Positions 27,013-35,768 of a DNA stretch of 64,000 bases are shown one piece after another. The position numbers and the translations under genes are program-made. The notes below the pieces were generated by a model. It did no database searches, was not told the DNA's origin, and saw only the letters and a list, made by a program, of their open reading frames with translations. Every line of letters starts with the position of its first letter. Within the stretch, counting starts at the first letter, position 1. Source of the stretch: Siminovitchia terrae (lineage in GTDB: Bacteria; Bacillota; Bacilli; Bacillales; Bacillaceae_C); assembly GCF_003605405.2 (NCBI RefSeq), contig NZ_QYTW02000011.1, forward strand, positions 62,001 through 126,000, written 5' to 3'.

Positions 27013-27280
27013 AAAAACCGCTCCTTACCTATGTTTGTGCAACAAAAATAAACTTTCTCACAAAACCCCATTCCATTGCCGATAAATAAAGACTTCCTAT
27101 AGAACTTGATTTTCCCTCCAATTCGAGGAAAATGCCGCCCTTTTTCACCTTTTTTCGTATTTAAAATAAAGTTTTCTCAATGTATCACAAAGAAAGAAAA
27201 CCGAACAGATCAAAGGATCAGACAGAAAATCCCAACAATTTTAGTGAGACAATTTCTGTGCAACCAAAATATACTCTTCC
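27013..27280. other. Intergenic, AT-rich, partial family-2 repeat
   Basis: No gene is present. Bases 27138-27215 (CTTTTTCACCTTTTTTCGTA onwards) resemble the start of the family-2 repeat. The ywbE promoter must lie at the left end. Confidence 0.4.
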
Positions 27281-27552
27281 CATTTCACCCGTCCTCAACC
27301 CGCATTCCTCCGTTCGAGTGAAAATTAAGATTTCATCCCAAACCACTTTTTCATACTTTCAGGATAAAGTTTTACCTGTTTTTCCGCCACTTTTCCGCCT
27401 GTTTTTTCACCTTTTTTTCGGTTTTAAAATATAGACCACCGATAATGGAAGGAAGAAAAACATCGAGTAAAGACTGGAGCAGCAAAGGTTTGTACAGAAA
27501 AAGACCCCGAAATCGGAAATGTTTATTTTATGTAAGAAGAGTTTATTTTTGG
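27281..27552. repeat. Diverged intergenic family-2 repeat, longest copy
   Basis: This copy contains both halves: AACCCGCATTCCTCCG with GAGTGAAAATTAAGAT (27297-27331), as at 25.3 kb, then TTTTTTCACCTTTTTTTCGG (27402 on) and CAGAAAAAGACCCCGA with CGGAAATGTTTATTTT (27494-27528), as at 26.5 kb. It is non-coding. Bases 27553-27722 show nothing further. Confidence 0.55.
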
Positions 27553-27722
27553 GTTACATTGTTGAAATAAAAGCGAATGCGAAGAAAAACAATGAATTTA
27601 AGTCCATTCCATTTGCTTAATTTCCTTAAATAAAGCAACCAGGAAAACCAGCCGAATGAATCAGTTTGGGGCCATAAGAATTGAACCAAAGCCCCCCGAT
27701 TTTATACAGGGGGTCACATCAT

Positions 27723-28706
27723 CTACTGTTCCCCCATTTCATCAAGATTCTTTGGCCCAAAATTATCGAGCATCGCACGCACTTCATCTGTTGACTCTGT
27801 ACTCATTAATTGATTTCTTAATTGACTCGCCCCTCGAAATCCTTTGACATATATCTTAAAAAAGCGATGAAGAGCCTTGAACGGACGTAGCTCTAATTTT
27901 GAGTATTTATCATGGAGATCCAGATGCAATCTTAAAAGGTCAAGCAATTCCTTACTGCTATGATCTTTCGGCTCTTTTTCAAAGGCAAATGGATTATTGA
28001 AAATACCACGCCCAATCATAACCCCATCAACACCATATTGATCAACGAGCTTCAAGCCAGTTTGACGGTCAGGAATATCCCCATTGATCGTCAAAAATGT
28101 TTCTGGTGCCGTCCTGTCACGCAGTTTCTTGATCTCCGGGATCAGCTCCCAATGAGCATCTACTTTACTCATTTCCTTCATTGTACGCAGATGAATGGAT
28201 AGATTGACAATGTCTTGTTTCAATATGTGTGTCAGCCAATCCTGCCATTCGTCTACATCCGTGTAGCCAAGCCTTGTCTTTACACTTACGGGTAGTCCTC
28301 CTGCTTTTGCTGCTTGTATTAAATCTGCCGCAACTTCTGGACGACGGATAAGGCCGCTTCCCTTCCCATTCTGTGCCACATTAGGTACAGGACAGCCCAT
28401 ATTGATATCTATCCCCCGAAAGCCTAGTTTCGCCATACCAATACTCATTTGCCGAAAGTATTCAGGCTTATCCCCCCATATATGGGCTACAATTGGTTGT
28501 TCATCCTCTGTAAAAGTCAAACGCCCACGCACACTCTGAATCCCCTGTGGGTGACAATAACTCTCCGTGTTTGTAAACTCTGTAAAAAACACATCAGGTC
28601 TGGCTGCTTCACTCACTACATGGCGGAAAACAACATCTGTCACATCTTCCATTGGTGCCAGTACAAAAAACGGCCTTGGTAAATCACGCCAAAAATTATC
28701 TTTCAT
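27723..28706 (-). CDS. tRNA-dihydrouridine synthase
   Basis: The product is 327 aa from ATG 28706 (GAGAGG at 8 nt); a TTG two codons upstream is inside the ribosome binding site spacing. It is a flavin TIM-barrel: [19 protein letters not shown] is the FMN-binding start, [19 protein letters not shown] holds the catalytic Cys, and [13 protein letters not shown] and [16 protein letters not shown] are phosphate-site motifs. It reduces specific uridines in tRNA. The divergence of the N-terminus suggests the DusC/YfjN-like branch rather than the DusB encoded near the translation locus. Confidence 0.88.
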   Translation of the reverse strand: MKDNFWRDLPRPFFVLAPMEDVTDVVFRHVVSEAARPDVFFTEFTNTESYCHPQGIQSVRGRLTFTEDEQPIVAHIWGDKPEYFRQMSIGMAKLGFRGIDINMGCPVPNVAQNGKGSGLIRRPEVAADLIQAAKAGGLPVSVKTRLGYTDVDEWQDWLTHILKQDIVNLSIHLRTMKEMSKVDAHWELIPEIKKLRDRTAPETFLTINGDIPDRQTGLKLVDQYGVDGVMIGRGIFNNPFAFEKEPKDHSSKELLDLLRLHLDLHDKYSKLELRPFKALHRFFKIYVKGFRGASQLRNQLMSTESTDEVRAMLDNFGPKNLDEMGEQ

Positions 28707-28760
28707 ATTCAAATCCTCTCATTATCGGACACCTGGGCAAGCCCTTGTCCCCAAAAATAA

Positions 28761-28785
28761 AAAGCAAGGATTTCCCTGCTTTTAT
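28761..28785. terminator. Probable two-way terminator
   Basis: AAAGCAAGG and CCCTGCTTT form a stem with one mismatch, flanked by A-rich sequence on the left and TTTTATT on the right. It lies between the dihydrouridine synthase start and the rlmCD 3' end and could terminate the rlmCD transcript. Confidence 0.5.
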
Positions 28786-28924
28786 TACACCTATATCGTG
28801 CTTAAGTACCTTTTATCAAATAACAGTAAATTTTAATCATTATACATTTTAATATTAACAAATAAATAGTGCAAAAAAATCGGGGAAGTTGAGGTGATTT
28901 GAGACACAGATATAGACATATTGT

Positions 28925-29060
28925 CCAGGTTTCCGCATTTTTTCACATTTTAAAATAATGTCTTCAAAAATAACGAGAAAATCCAGGAAGGACAAGGGAT
29001 TGAGCATGAAACAGCCTCGAAATAGGAAAAGTATTTCTTCACAAAATCAGGGCTGCAATC
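28925..29060. repeat. Diverged intergenic family-2 repeat, copy beside rlmCD
   Basis: It starts CCGCATTTTTTCACATTTTA, continues with GGGATTGAGCATGAAACAGC and CGAAATAGGAAAAG, and ends with AAAATCAGGGCTGCAATCGG. It is more diverged than the other copies. The gap 28707-29139 holds nothing else apart from the terminator-like hairpin. Confidence 0.45.
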
Positions 29061-29139
29061 GGAAAAGATTTTTGCTTTACATTTTTGTATAACAAAAAAG
29101 TTAATCACCGAAATCCCCCGCCCTGAGAAATGTTTATAT

Positions 29140-30522
29140 TTAGTGGGACAATCGTCTTTGCAGCAACGCCACCGCCTCGACATGCACACTCTGCGGAAAC
29201 ATATCCACAGGCTGCACCTGCACGGTTTCATATCCACCATCTTCCAAAACCCGGAGATCCCTCGCCAAAGTAGCTGGGTTACATGACACATAGACGACTT
29301 TCTCAGGTTTCATTTCAATAATGGTCTGCAGCAAGGTTTCGTCGCAGCCCTTCCTAGGGGGATCGACAACCAAAACATCGGCTTTCACACCTTGTTCATA
29401 CCATCGAGGTATGACTTTCTCCGCCTCTCCCACTTCGAATTCCACGTTTGTAATGCCATTCAGTTCAGCGTTTCTCCTTGCGTCTTCGATGGCTTCCGGC
29501 ACGATTTCTACACCGTACACTTTTTTCGCACGTTGCGCTAAAAATAACGAGATGGTCCCAATTCCACAATAGGCGTCGATGACGGTTTCTTCACCGTTCA
29601 ATCCGGCGTATTCCAGCGCTTTGTCGTACAGTACCTTCGTCTGCTCTGGGTTGACCTGGTAAAAAGAGCGGGTCGAGATTGCAAATTTCACGTCTCCGAT
29701 ATAGTCAAAGATGAATTCTTCTCCCCACAGTACATTCGTCTGCTCACCGAAGATGACATTGGTTCGCTTCGTGTTGACGTTCTGCACCACCGACTTGATT
29801 CCCGGAACTTCCTTCACAATTCTTTCGACGAGTTTTCTCCTGTTCGGAATGTCCGGCGTACGGGTGATCAATACGACCATGATTTCCCCTGTCACTTTTC
29901 CGGAACGGACCATAATATGCCGCAATGTTCCTTTGTGCGTTTTTTCATTATAAGCCCTGACTCCAAATTCTCCGCAGATGGACTTTACTTTTTGTAAAAC
30001 TGCATCGTTCTCCTCTTGCTGAATGAGGCAAGCTTCCATATCAACAATTTCGTGGGAACGTTGTTTGTAAAAGCCGCCAACGAGTCCACCTTCATGTTCT
30101 CCAATTGGCACCTGCGCTTTGTTCCTGTAGTGCCAAGGATTTTCCATTCCAAAAACTGGATGGACTTTTACATTTTCCAGCTTGCCAACCCGCTCCAGTA
30201 CATCCCGCACTTGCTTTTCCTTCGCTTGCAACTGCCCTTCATAACTGAGATGCTGTAGTTGACATCCTCCGCATTCCACAAAGATTGGACAGGCTGGTTC
30301 GATTCGGAACTCACTTTTTTCATATAAGTCAATCAAACGGCCGAAGCCATAGCCTTTGTTCAGCTTCGACACTTTGATTTTTGCTTTTTCTCCCGGAAGA
30401 GCATTGGCTACAAATAACGGATACCCGTCTACTTTGGCCACGCCTTTTCCGTCGTGGGTCAAATCTTCAAAAATCACATCTATTTCATCATTTTTCTTAA
30501 TAGGTACATATTGTTTGCTCAT
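29140..30522 (-). CDS. rlmCD: 23S rRNA (uracil-5)-methyltransferase
   Basis: The product is 460 aa. The N-terminus is a TRAM domain ([20 protein letters not shown]). The iron-sulfur cysteines read [15 protein letters not shown] with a further Cys later. The SAM-binding region is [20 protein letters not shown], and the C-terminal [11 protein letters not shown] and [14 protein letters not shown] carry the catalytic Cys. It methylates uridines of 23S rRNA. Its position near dgkB and the gat genes matches yefA in B. subtilis, but here several genes lie between. A degraded copy of its last 40 bp is at about 18655-18700. Confidence 0.92.
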   Translation of the reverse strand: MSKQYVPIKKNDEIDVIFEDLTHDGKGVAKVDGYPLFVANALPGEKAKIKVSKLNKGYGFGRLIDLYEKSEFRIEPACPIFVECGGCQLQHLSYEGQLQAKEKQVRDVLERVGKLENVKVHPVFGMENPWHYRNKAQVPIGEHEGGLVGGFYKQRSHEIVDMEACLIQQEENDAVLQKVKSICGEFGVRAYNEKTHKGTLRHIMVRSGKVTGEIMVVLITRTPDIPNRRKLVERIVKEVPGIKSVVQNVNTKRTNVIFGEQTNVLWGEEFIFDYIGDVKFAISTRSFYQVNPEQTKVLYDKALEYAGLNGEETVIDAYCGIGTISLFLAQRAKKVYGVEIVPEAIEDARRNAELNGITNVEFEVGEAEKVIPRWYEQGVKADVLVVDPPRKGCDETLLQTIIEMKPEKVVYVSCNPATLARDLRVLEDGGYETVQVQPVDMFPQSVHVEAVALLQRRLSH

Positions 30523-30590
30523 TTTTTTCGTCCTTTTCCAGCTAATGTGCTTTTACGATTGTACCATATGAGTCGATACCATAAAAATAA

Positions 30591-30608
30591 GGAAGGCTGA
30601 AGCCTTCC
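30591..30608 (-). terminator. Terminator of the sirtuin gene
   Basis: GGAAGGCTgaAGCCTTCC is a perfect 8-bp stem five bases beyond the stop codon. On the minus strand it is followed by TTATTTTTATGG. Confidence 0.7.
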
Positions 30609-30612
30609 GCTA

Positions 30613-31332
30613 CTATTTTTGAGTCACCAGTCCCTCGTCCAGCTCTTCCAACAACTCTCCGATTTTACGGCCATGAATCGTTTCATCTGCATAAATGTCC
30701 AGGTCCGTTGGTTCCATGTTAACGATGGCAAGGTAGGCTCCGTTCTGCTTGGCTATCAAAGGAAACTGGTTGGCCGGTGTTACAGTCAGCGATGAACCTA
30801 AAACGATAAAGAGATCAGCCTTCTTACTTTCTTCAGTAGCCCTCAGCAGGGCATTTTCAGGCAGCATTTCTCCAAAAAGTACGACAGATGGGCGTAGTTT
30901 GCCTCCGCAATCGCATTGATATTGTTTATTTACATACTTGTCGCTATCGTATTCTTTCCCGCACGAATGGCAATGAACTTTTTGCAAAGTTCCATGAAGC
31001 TCGGCCACATTCTTGCTACCTGCTTCAGTATGAAAGCCATCAACGTTTTGCGTAATGACACTTTTAATGATTCCTGTTTTTTCCCATTTAGCTAAAATGT
31101 CATGTCCGGCATGCGGTTTACATTCCTGCAGCCCCAAGACGCGATGACGGTAAAACTCAAAAAATTTCTCGATATTGCGGTTCAGCGCATCCGTGCTTGC
31201 GATCCGGCTTGGATCCTCTTTTTCCCAAAGACCGTCGGAAGATCGAAAATCAGGAAGTCCACTCTCAGTTGACATACCTGCACCTGTCAGCACAACGGTA
31301 TAAGTAGATTCTTTCAATTTCTCAAGCAGCAC
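30613..31332 (-). CDS. cobB: NAD-dependent protein deacylase (Sir2 family)
   Basis: The product is 239 aa from GTG 31332, preceded by AAAGGAG. An in-frame ATG at 31359 has no ribosome binding site and lies only a few bases from a TATACT box, so it is less likely. GAGMSTESGLPDFRS and TQNVDGFHTEAG are the Sir2 NAD-binding and catalytic (His of ELHG) motifs. The zinc site is CHSCGKEY with CDCGGKLRPSVVLFGE, four cysteines with close spacing in the second pair. It would remove acyl groups from protein lysines. Confidence 0.9.
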   Translation of the reverse strand: MLLEKLKESTYTVVLTGAGMSTESGLPDFRSSDGLWEKEDPSRIASTDALNRNIEKFFEFYRHRVLGLQECKPHAGHDILAKWEKTGIIKSVITQNVDGFHTEAGSKNVAELHGTLQKVHCHSCGKEYDSDKYVNKQYQCDCGGKLRPSVVLFGEMLPENALLRATEESKKADLFIVLGSSLTVTPANQFPLIAKQNGAYLAIVNMEPTDLDIYADETIHGRKIGELLEELDEGLVTQK

Positions 31333-31359
31333 CGTTTCAGCACTCCTTTCCGTTCTCAT

Positions 31360-31660
31360 ACAAGTATAGCACGGAAGATGAGGGGATGAATTGGATTGAT
31401 ATGAGAAACAGCTACTTGTGATTCATCATTGAAGCAAACACTTATATAAGGCTTCAAATTTGAATCAAATGAGCGATAAACTCATTTACTCGATTCATTA
31501 TTGAATCAAGGAAAGCGTATATCCTACACATCATCCCAATACCAGGGAGACAGCTAAAACTCTCGGGATATCACAGCCACCACCCAACAGCGGTTTTTAA
31601 GTGCTGCGGGCCCGGCTGTTTCATTATCTGGAAAAGAATCCCTTAGTTGACTTGAGGATT
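31360..31660. other. Intergenic region upstream of the sirtuin
   Basis: No gene is present. TTGAAGCAA (31429), TTGAATCAA (31460) and TTGAATCAA (31501) recur at distances of 31 and 41 bp. The sirtuin promoter lies at the left edge, with TATACT just before the coding region. Confidence 0.35.
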
Positions 31661-31800
31661 GGATAGTATTCCTTTTTCTTGGACAGTATTTCATTTTTTT
31701 GGACAGTATCTCGGCCAAACTGGATTGTATTGCTTTTTTCCGGATAGTATTCCTCTTACCTGAGACAGTATCTTCTCAAAGTGGACAGCGTTTCTTTTCC
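31661..31800. repeat. Seven-unit array with 20-21-bp period (core GGACAGTAT)
   Basis: Cores at about 31661, 31681, 31701, 31722, 31742, 31763 and 31783 read GGATAGTATT, GGACAGTATT, GGACAGTATC, GGATTGTATT, GGATAGTATT, GACAGTATC and GGACAGCGTT. Each is followed by a T/C-rich filler. The spacing is 20-21 bp throughout, while the fillers differ. The array lies in the gap between the convergently placed sirtuin and lipoprotein transcripts. Confidence 0.8.
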
Positions 31801-31850
31801 GCACAACAAGTATAGTATTTCTCACCTTATATTTTTTTCTAACCAAAAAA

Positions 31851-31872
31851 GGCACAAACCTCAGCCTGTGCC
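31851..31872 (-). terminator. Terminator of the PCYCGC lipoprotein gene
   Basis: GGCACA (31851-31856) pairs with TGTGCC (31867-31872). On the minus strand it is followed by TTTTTTGG. It lies nine bases beyond the stop codon. Confidence 0.75.
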
Positions 31873-31880
31873 CTTCATTC

Positions 31881-32372
31881 TTAAACTTCTTTCGTTGGTG
31901 TCGGTTCCGCATATCCTTCTTTGTATTTCTCATCAATCTCTTTTCGGATTTCTTTTATGGATTTGCCATTTTTATAGTCGCTGATTGATTGGGCAGCAAT
32001 TTCAAGGCAGACGATGCATTTGGTTCCATGGTCATCCCAAACAATGCGGTCGTCATCCTTATTATCGTGTATGAAGCAGTCATAGTTATCCTTGTGTCCA
32101 ACAGATTCTCCGCATCCGCAATAACATGGCATTTTTTCCAATAGTTCTTTATTGAGTGCAGCCGCCTGGTAAACGATTTGCATGTCTTCAGGCTTGCCTT
32201 CGAGAAATTCCGGCAATTCCTGTGGGCCGCTTGTCTCTTCCCGAATATCACCGTGCTGCATTTCCTGCCCCTCGCTCACATGTTGGTCATCTGCGTGTTC
32301 CTTCTCTGTACTTGAACATGCTGCCAGCACCATATTTATCATGATCAAAGCTACAATGAACAGCTTCTTCAT
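31881..32372 (-). CDS. PCYCGC-motif lipoprotein
   Basis: The product is 163 aa. The N-terminus MKKLFIVALIMINMVLAACS is a lipoprotein signal peptide with lipobox LAAC. The mature part has an acidic, His-rich linker, then MPCYCGCGESVGHKDNYDCF and TKCIVCLEIA. The PCYCGC motif with the later CxxC pairs suggests metal binding outside the membrane. The role of this family is not established. It is a single gene with its own terminator. Confidence 0.85.
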   Translation of the reverse strand: MKKLFIVALIMINMVLAACSSTEKEHADDQHVSEGQEMQHGDIREETSGPQELPEFLEGKPEDMQIVYQAAALNKELLEKMPCYCGCGESVGHKDNYDCFIHDNKDDDRIVWDDHGTKCIVCLEIAAQSISDYKNGKSIKEIRKEIDEKYKEGYAEPTPTKEV

Positions 32373-32545
32373 CCTGTATGACTTCCTCTCATGGTTATTT
32401 ATACAAAAAGTGTACTTTTTTAAAACAAGAATTTCAACATGATGCCGCTCCTTTTTCTAACAGGTCAGTGAACTTATGTCCTATAAAACTGCGTATATTT
32501 TTGAATTATGGTAAAATAAATTTGGCGAACGGGAGGTATTTATGT

Positions 32546-32845
32546 ATGCTGATCGGCCTGGGGGTTATGATTGTTTCATTTATCTTAGTAGGAGTATTGG
32601 CGATATGGGGGGTTAAATATACTCGAAGGCATATCCATGAGGACAGAAAAAAGAAGTTTGCAGCAGCAAAATATCTTCTTCTGCTGGGGATAGTGGTAGC
32701 TGTCGGTTATATTATTTTTGCGAAGAAATTTTCCCATAATATTGATTTGGTTATGTCTTGGATTTTGCTTGCTTCGGGCTGTTTTTTCGCGTCAGGATTG
32801 GCATTTTTCATAGGGTATTATCACGAAAAAGAGAACTCAAAGTAA
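32546..32845 (+). CDS. Small membrane protein of unknown function
   Basis: The product is 99 aa from ATG 32546, with GGGAGG nine bases before; a closer ATG at 32542 opens a frame that stops after 20 codons. It has three hydrophobic segments (about residues 3-22, 44-60 and 70-92) separated by a basic stretch RRHIHEDRKKK. I do not recognise the family. It precedes a GNAT acetyltransferase gene by 23 bp and may be co-transcribed with it. Confidence 0.65.
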   Translation: MLIGLGVMIVSFILVGVLAIWGVKYTRRHIHEDRKKKFAAAKYLLLLGIVVAVGYIIFAKKFSHNIDLVMSWILLASGCFFASGLAFFIGYYHEKENSK

Positions 32846-32868
32846 AATAAAGAAAGTAGGATTGCCTT

Positions 32869-33363
32869 ATGGAGATCAGGCACATACGCCTGGAGGATGC
32901 AGAGCAATTTTCCACTTTAATTGCCAGCGTCGACTCCTCTAATATGATGTTATTTGAACCTGGTGAAAGAAAAACCAGTAAAGAGCAGGAAGAGCAAAAT
33001 ATTGAGAAGATCCTTCTTCAGGGCAATTCCACTATCATTGTCGCAGAAGACAATGAGCGTCTGATTGGATTTGTAACGATACTTGGAGGGGAGTCTTCTC
33101 GAAGTCAGCATGCCGCGCGCATTTCTGTTGGAGTAACTGAGGAATTCCGAGGTAAGGGTGTGGCAACGCGCTTGTTGAAAGAAGCATTCCGTTGGTCGAA
33201 AGAAGTGGGACTATCTCGGCTTGGAGTAACGGTAATGAAACACAATGAAAGAGCTTTTAGTCTGTATTTAAAAATGGGATTCGAGGTGGAAGGTGAAAAG
33301 TTCCAGTCATTGATGATCAATGGCAAACCGATTGATGAATTTTACTTATATAAATTGTTGTAA
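32869..33363 (+). CDS. GNAT-family N-acetyltransferase
   Basis: The product is 164 aa starting MEIRHIRLEDAEQFSTLIAS. The acetyl-CoA-binding motif reads GVTEEFRGKGVATRLLKEAF (the Q/R-x-x-G-x-G/A type). LGVTVMKHNERAFSLYLKMG is motif B, ending in the family-typical GFEVEGEKF. It is most like RimI/spermidine-type or general N-acetyltransferases; the substrate is unknown. The gene follows the small membrane protein on the same strand. Confidence 0.88.
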   Translation: MEIRHIRLEDAEQFSTLIASVDSSNMMLFEPGERKTSKEQEEQNIEKILLQGNSTIIVAEDNERLIGFVTILGGESSRSQHAARISVGVTEEFRGKGVATRLLKEAFRWSKEVGLSRLGVTVMKHNERAFSLYLKMGFEVEGEKFQSLMINGKPIDEFYLYKLL

Positions 33364-33884
33364 ATTTCGGGATTTAGACCATTTCACTAGAACAATTTAT
33401 GCTAGGGCGACACCATTTCGATCCGGCCCCGCTCTTATCCTCTCATCCACCACCAGAACAAAAGCGTAATCACCTGTTCATCGACGTACAGACTGAGCTG
33501 AAATGTGAAGACGGCGTTTAGGGGCGACAAGCGCTGGCCGCCGAATGTCGCCACGTCCTGTGACGTCGGCGGCACTAGGACATCCTGTCCGTCGGAGATC
33601 AATCCAGTAAAGTCGTTCTTTGACTTCATTGGATTGATCGAAGCGACCTCGAGCCCCTACCGTCTGCAATTAGACAATAGTGACTCCAACGAGATAAAGA
33701 AACACGAAGTGCGAGAGTAACCTGATTATCGGCTCAAAGCTAGACGAGCGCTGAAGAAGGTGTAGGCTAGTTGATAGGCGCTGGAGCTGGACGATGCACA
33801 ATTTGATAAACAAGTTATACACAAACATAGAATTTTATAATTCCTATACCACGAAAAAGCAGCCGGAAATCGGACAACGGCTGC
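33364..33884. repeat. Gene-free spacer with a Bacillaceae dispersed repeat
   Basis: No convincing gene is present. The right part (about 33735-33800) read on the minus strand contains GTCCAGCTCCAGCGCCTA. A related phrase, GTCCAGCTGCAGCGCTCAGC, lies at 51942-51961. Spacers with this wording are common in this family of bacteria. The middle (33500-33660) is GC-richer than its surroundings and is probably part of the same type of element. Confidence 0.45.
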
Positions 33885-33885
33885 T
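33859..33885 (-). terminator. Terminator of dgkB
   Basis: AGCAGCCG (33859-33866) pairs with CGGCTGCT (33878-33885). On the minus strand it is followed by TTTTTCG. The stem overlaps the last bases of the gene. Confidence 0.75.
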
Positions 33886-34796
33886 TAGACTTTATCTTCC
33901 GGACGAATATCATGAATAGGAACAAACACTTCCAAATGGCGGTATAAGTTGTAAAACTCTGCTGGAAGCAGCCCTCCGTATTCCCCGTCAATGTTCAATT
34001 GGACTTTTTCTTTCGATTTGACTTTTATATGATTCGCTTTTGAATAAATCACATTCGGATCATCTATATGTTCCCCTCTTAATGCGAGTGAAGCCACACG
34101 GATGAACTCCGCCAGATTAGTCTTTTTCAAGATCAGTAATGAGAAAAGGCCATCATTGATGGAGGCATCCGGTGCAAGTTTTTCGAAGCCCCCAACCGAG
34201 TTGGTCAGCGCAATAAGGAACAGCATGATTTCCCCTTCGAAAAGTTTGCCGTCGTATTCGATGGTTACATCCGTCGAGCGGATGGACGGCAGCATTTCAA
34301 TCCCTTTTAAATAATAGGCAAGCTGTCCCAGGACGGTTTTCATTTTCGCCGGTACTTCGTATGTAAGCTCGGTCAGCTTTCCGCCACCGGCAATATTGAT
34401 AAAATAATGATCATTCATTCGCCCGATATCCATCGGTATCGTATCACCCGCTGTGATAACATCGACAGCGGCATCAATATCCCGTGGAATATGCAAGGCT
34501 CGGGCAAAGTCGTTCGTCGTTCCTGTTGGAATAATGCCCAGCTTCGGACGGTATTCCTGCTCCGCCAGGCCATTAACCACTTCATTGATCGTTCCATCGC
34601 CGCCTGAACAGATGACGACATCATATTTTCTTTCCACAGCCGTACGAGCGGCAGCTGTCGCATCACCAGCACCCGTTGTAGCATGGCATGATGCTTCATA
34701 TCCTGCTTTCTCTAGCTTTTGTAAAACATCAGCAATACGCCGCTTAAAGATTTCACGGCCGGCTGTCGGGTTATAGATAATACGTGCTCTTTTCAA
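33885..34796 (-). CDS. dgkB: Diacylglycerol kinase
   Basis: The product is 303 aa starting MKRARIIYNPTAGREIFKRR. The nucleotide-binding motif VVICSGGDGTINEVVNGL and GIIPTGTTNDFARAL are signatures of the DagK/lipid kinase family. The Asp network GGDGT is intact. It phosphorylates diacylglycerol released during lipoteichoic acid synthesis, returning it to phospholipid. In B. subtilis dgkB lies between gatB and rlmCD; here about 14 kb of extra genes separate it from gatB. Confidence 0.92.
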   Translation of the reverse strand: MKRARIIYNPTAGREIFKRRIADVLQKLEKAGYEASCHATTGAGDATAAARTAVERKYDVVICSGGDGTINEVVNGLAEQEYRPKLGIIPTGTTNDFARALHIPRDIDAAVDVITAGDTIPMDIGRMNDHYFINIAGGGKLTELTYEVPAKMKTVLGQLAYYLKGIEMLPSIRSTDVTIEYDGKLFEGEIMLFLIALTNSVGGFEKLAPDASINDGLFSLLILKKTNLAEFIRVASLALRGEHIDDPNVIYSKANHIKVKSKEKVQLNIDGEYGGLLPAEFYNLYRHLEVFVPIHDIRPEDKV

Positions 34797-34877
34797 TTCA
34801 CATCATCCTTCGAACTCTATATACCGAAGCGTTGATCTAGATGCTTCCACTAAATAATCATACCTTTTTATCACTTT

Positions 34878-35768
34878 TTAGTCTACCTCTACCATATTAG
34901 CATGATTAATCGTGATAGTATTTGTCCCTTTTCCGAAAGAGATGTGTCCAGATTTTATGCCCTCTGCATTTATATCTTTGATATTTTTCCATTCGCCTTC
35001 CAGTTCATATACTTTGTTCGCTTCAATCTTCATATCCGCCTTTTCGCCCGACTCGATTTTTACCCAGCCTGAGGTATTAATCTCCCAATCATTTTTCAAT
35101 CCCCTAGGTTTAAACGTTAGGTTTCTCTCACTCCCTTTGAACTCAACCTCCTTGTCTGCAGGTATGAGCAAAGTTGCGTCTGCATCACTGTAATGATCTA
35201 TAAACCTCTGACGAGGTAATTCCTTCAGTTTAATAAAAAGCGTATCTCCTTTTTTCTCTGCCAGCACATACTCCGAAGCGTTTTTGATCAATTTTTCACC
35301 ATTGATGGCCTCGTCTTGATAGGTTCCAAATAAAGAAACAGCCTTTTCCTCAGTACTTTCAACGGTTAGAGGAAAGGTTCCCGTATCAACGACAATCCGA
35401 TCAATTCCATTTAATGAGGCTTCTTCATACTTCGGAAGATCGGCAGTCTGGACTTCAGCTCTCACCACATTACCTGCCAATTCCAAAAGGCCGCTCGCAC
35501 TCAGCATCGCCATTGCCAGCCCGCAGGTTCCAAGGGCTGCTATGAAAATAATGCTGATAAAATCATATTGTATTGCTACCTTCTCTTTTTGGGAGCGGGC
35601 CAAGTACACAATAATCTCAACACCAAGAACAATGAAAATGAACGGCCACCAAGAAAGAAGGGCTACCGCCGGGTCCCCCCATTTGAAAACCTGTGACAGC
35701 AACAGGAAGATGCCGAGCAATAAAAGGGCCGCCCCCATTGAAAAAGAACCGACTCTCCATGTTCTCAT
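34878..35768 (-). CDS. Membrane-anchored protein with C-terminal beta-rich extracytoplasmic domain
   Basis: The product is 296 aa. The N-terminal 95 residues hold three to four hydrophobic segments, including GAALLLLGIFLLLSQVF and WWPFIFIVLGVEIIVYLAR, as in LiaF-TM/DUF5668-type proteins. The rest is hydrophilic and beta-rich (IDRIVVDTGTFPLTVEST, DATLLIPADKEVEF), resembling adhesin-like DUF4097 folds. The ATG overlaps the stop of the preceding gene by four bases. It is the last gene of the ECF sigma operon and probably acts in envelope stress sensing or response. Confidence 0.7.
   Translation of the reverse strand: MRTWRVGSFSMGAALLLLGIFLLLSQVFKWGDPAVALLSWWPFIFIVLGVEIIVYLARSQKEKVAIQYDFISIIFIAALGTCGLAMAMLSASGLLELAGNVVRAEVQTADLPKYEEASLNGIDRIVVDTGTFPLTVESTEEKAVSLFGTYQDEAINGEKLIKNASEYVLAEKKGDTLFIKLKELPRQRFIDHYSDADATLLIPADKEVEFKGSERNLTFKPRGLKNDWEINTSGWVKIESGEKADMKIEANKVYELEGEWKNIKDINAEGIKSGHISFGKGTNTITINHANMVEVD

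Noticed and set aside
31661-31800. Considered as a CRISPR array
   Set aside because: Units are only 20-21 bp in total, cores are 9-10 bases and imperfect, and no cas genes are present.
33505-33720. Plus-strand ORF of 71 codons in the spacer before dgkB
   Set aside because: It lies in repeat-like spacer sequence, has no ribosome binding site and no family resemblance.
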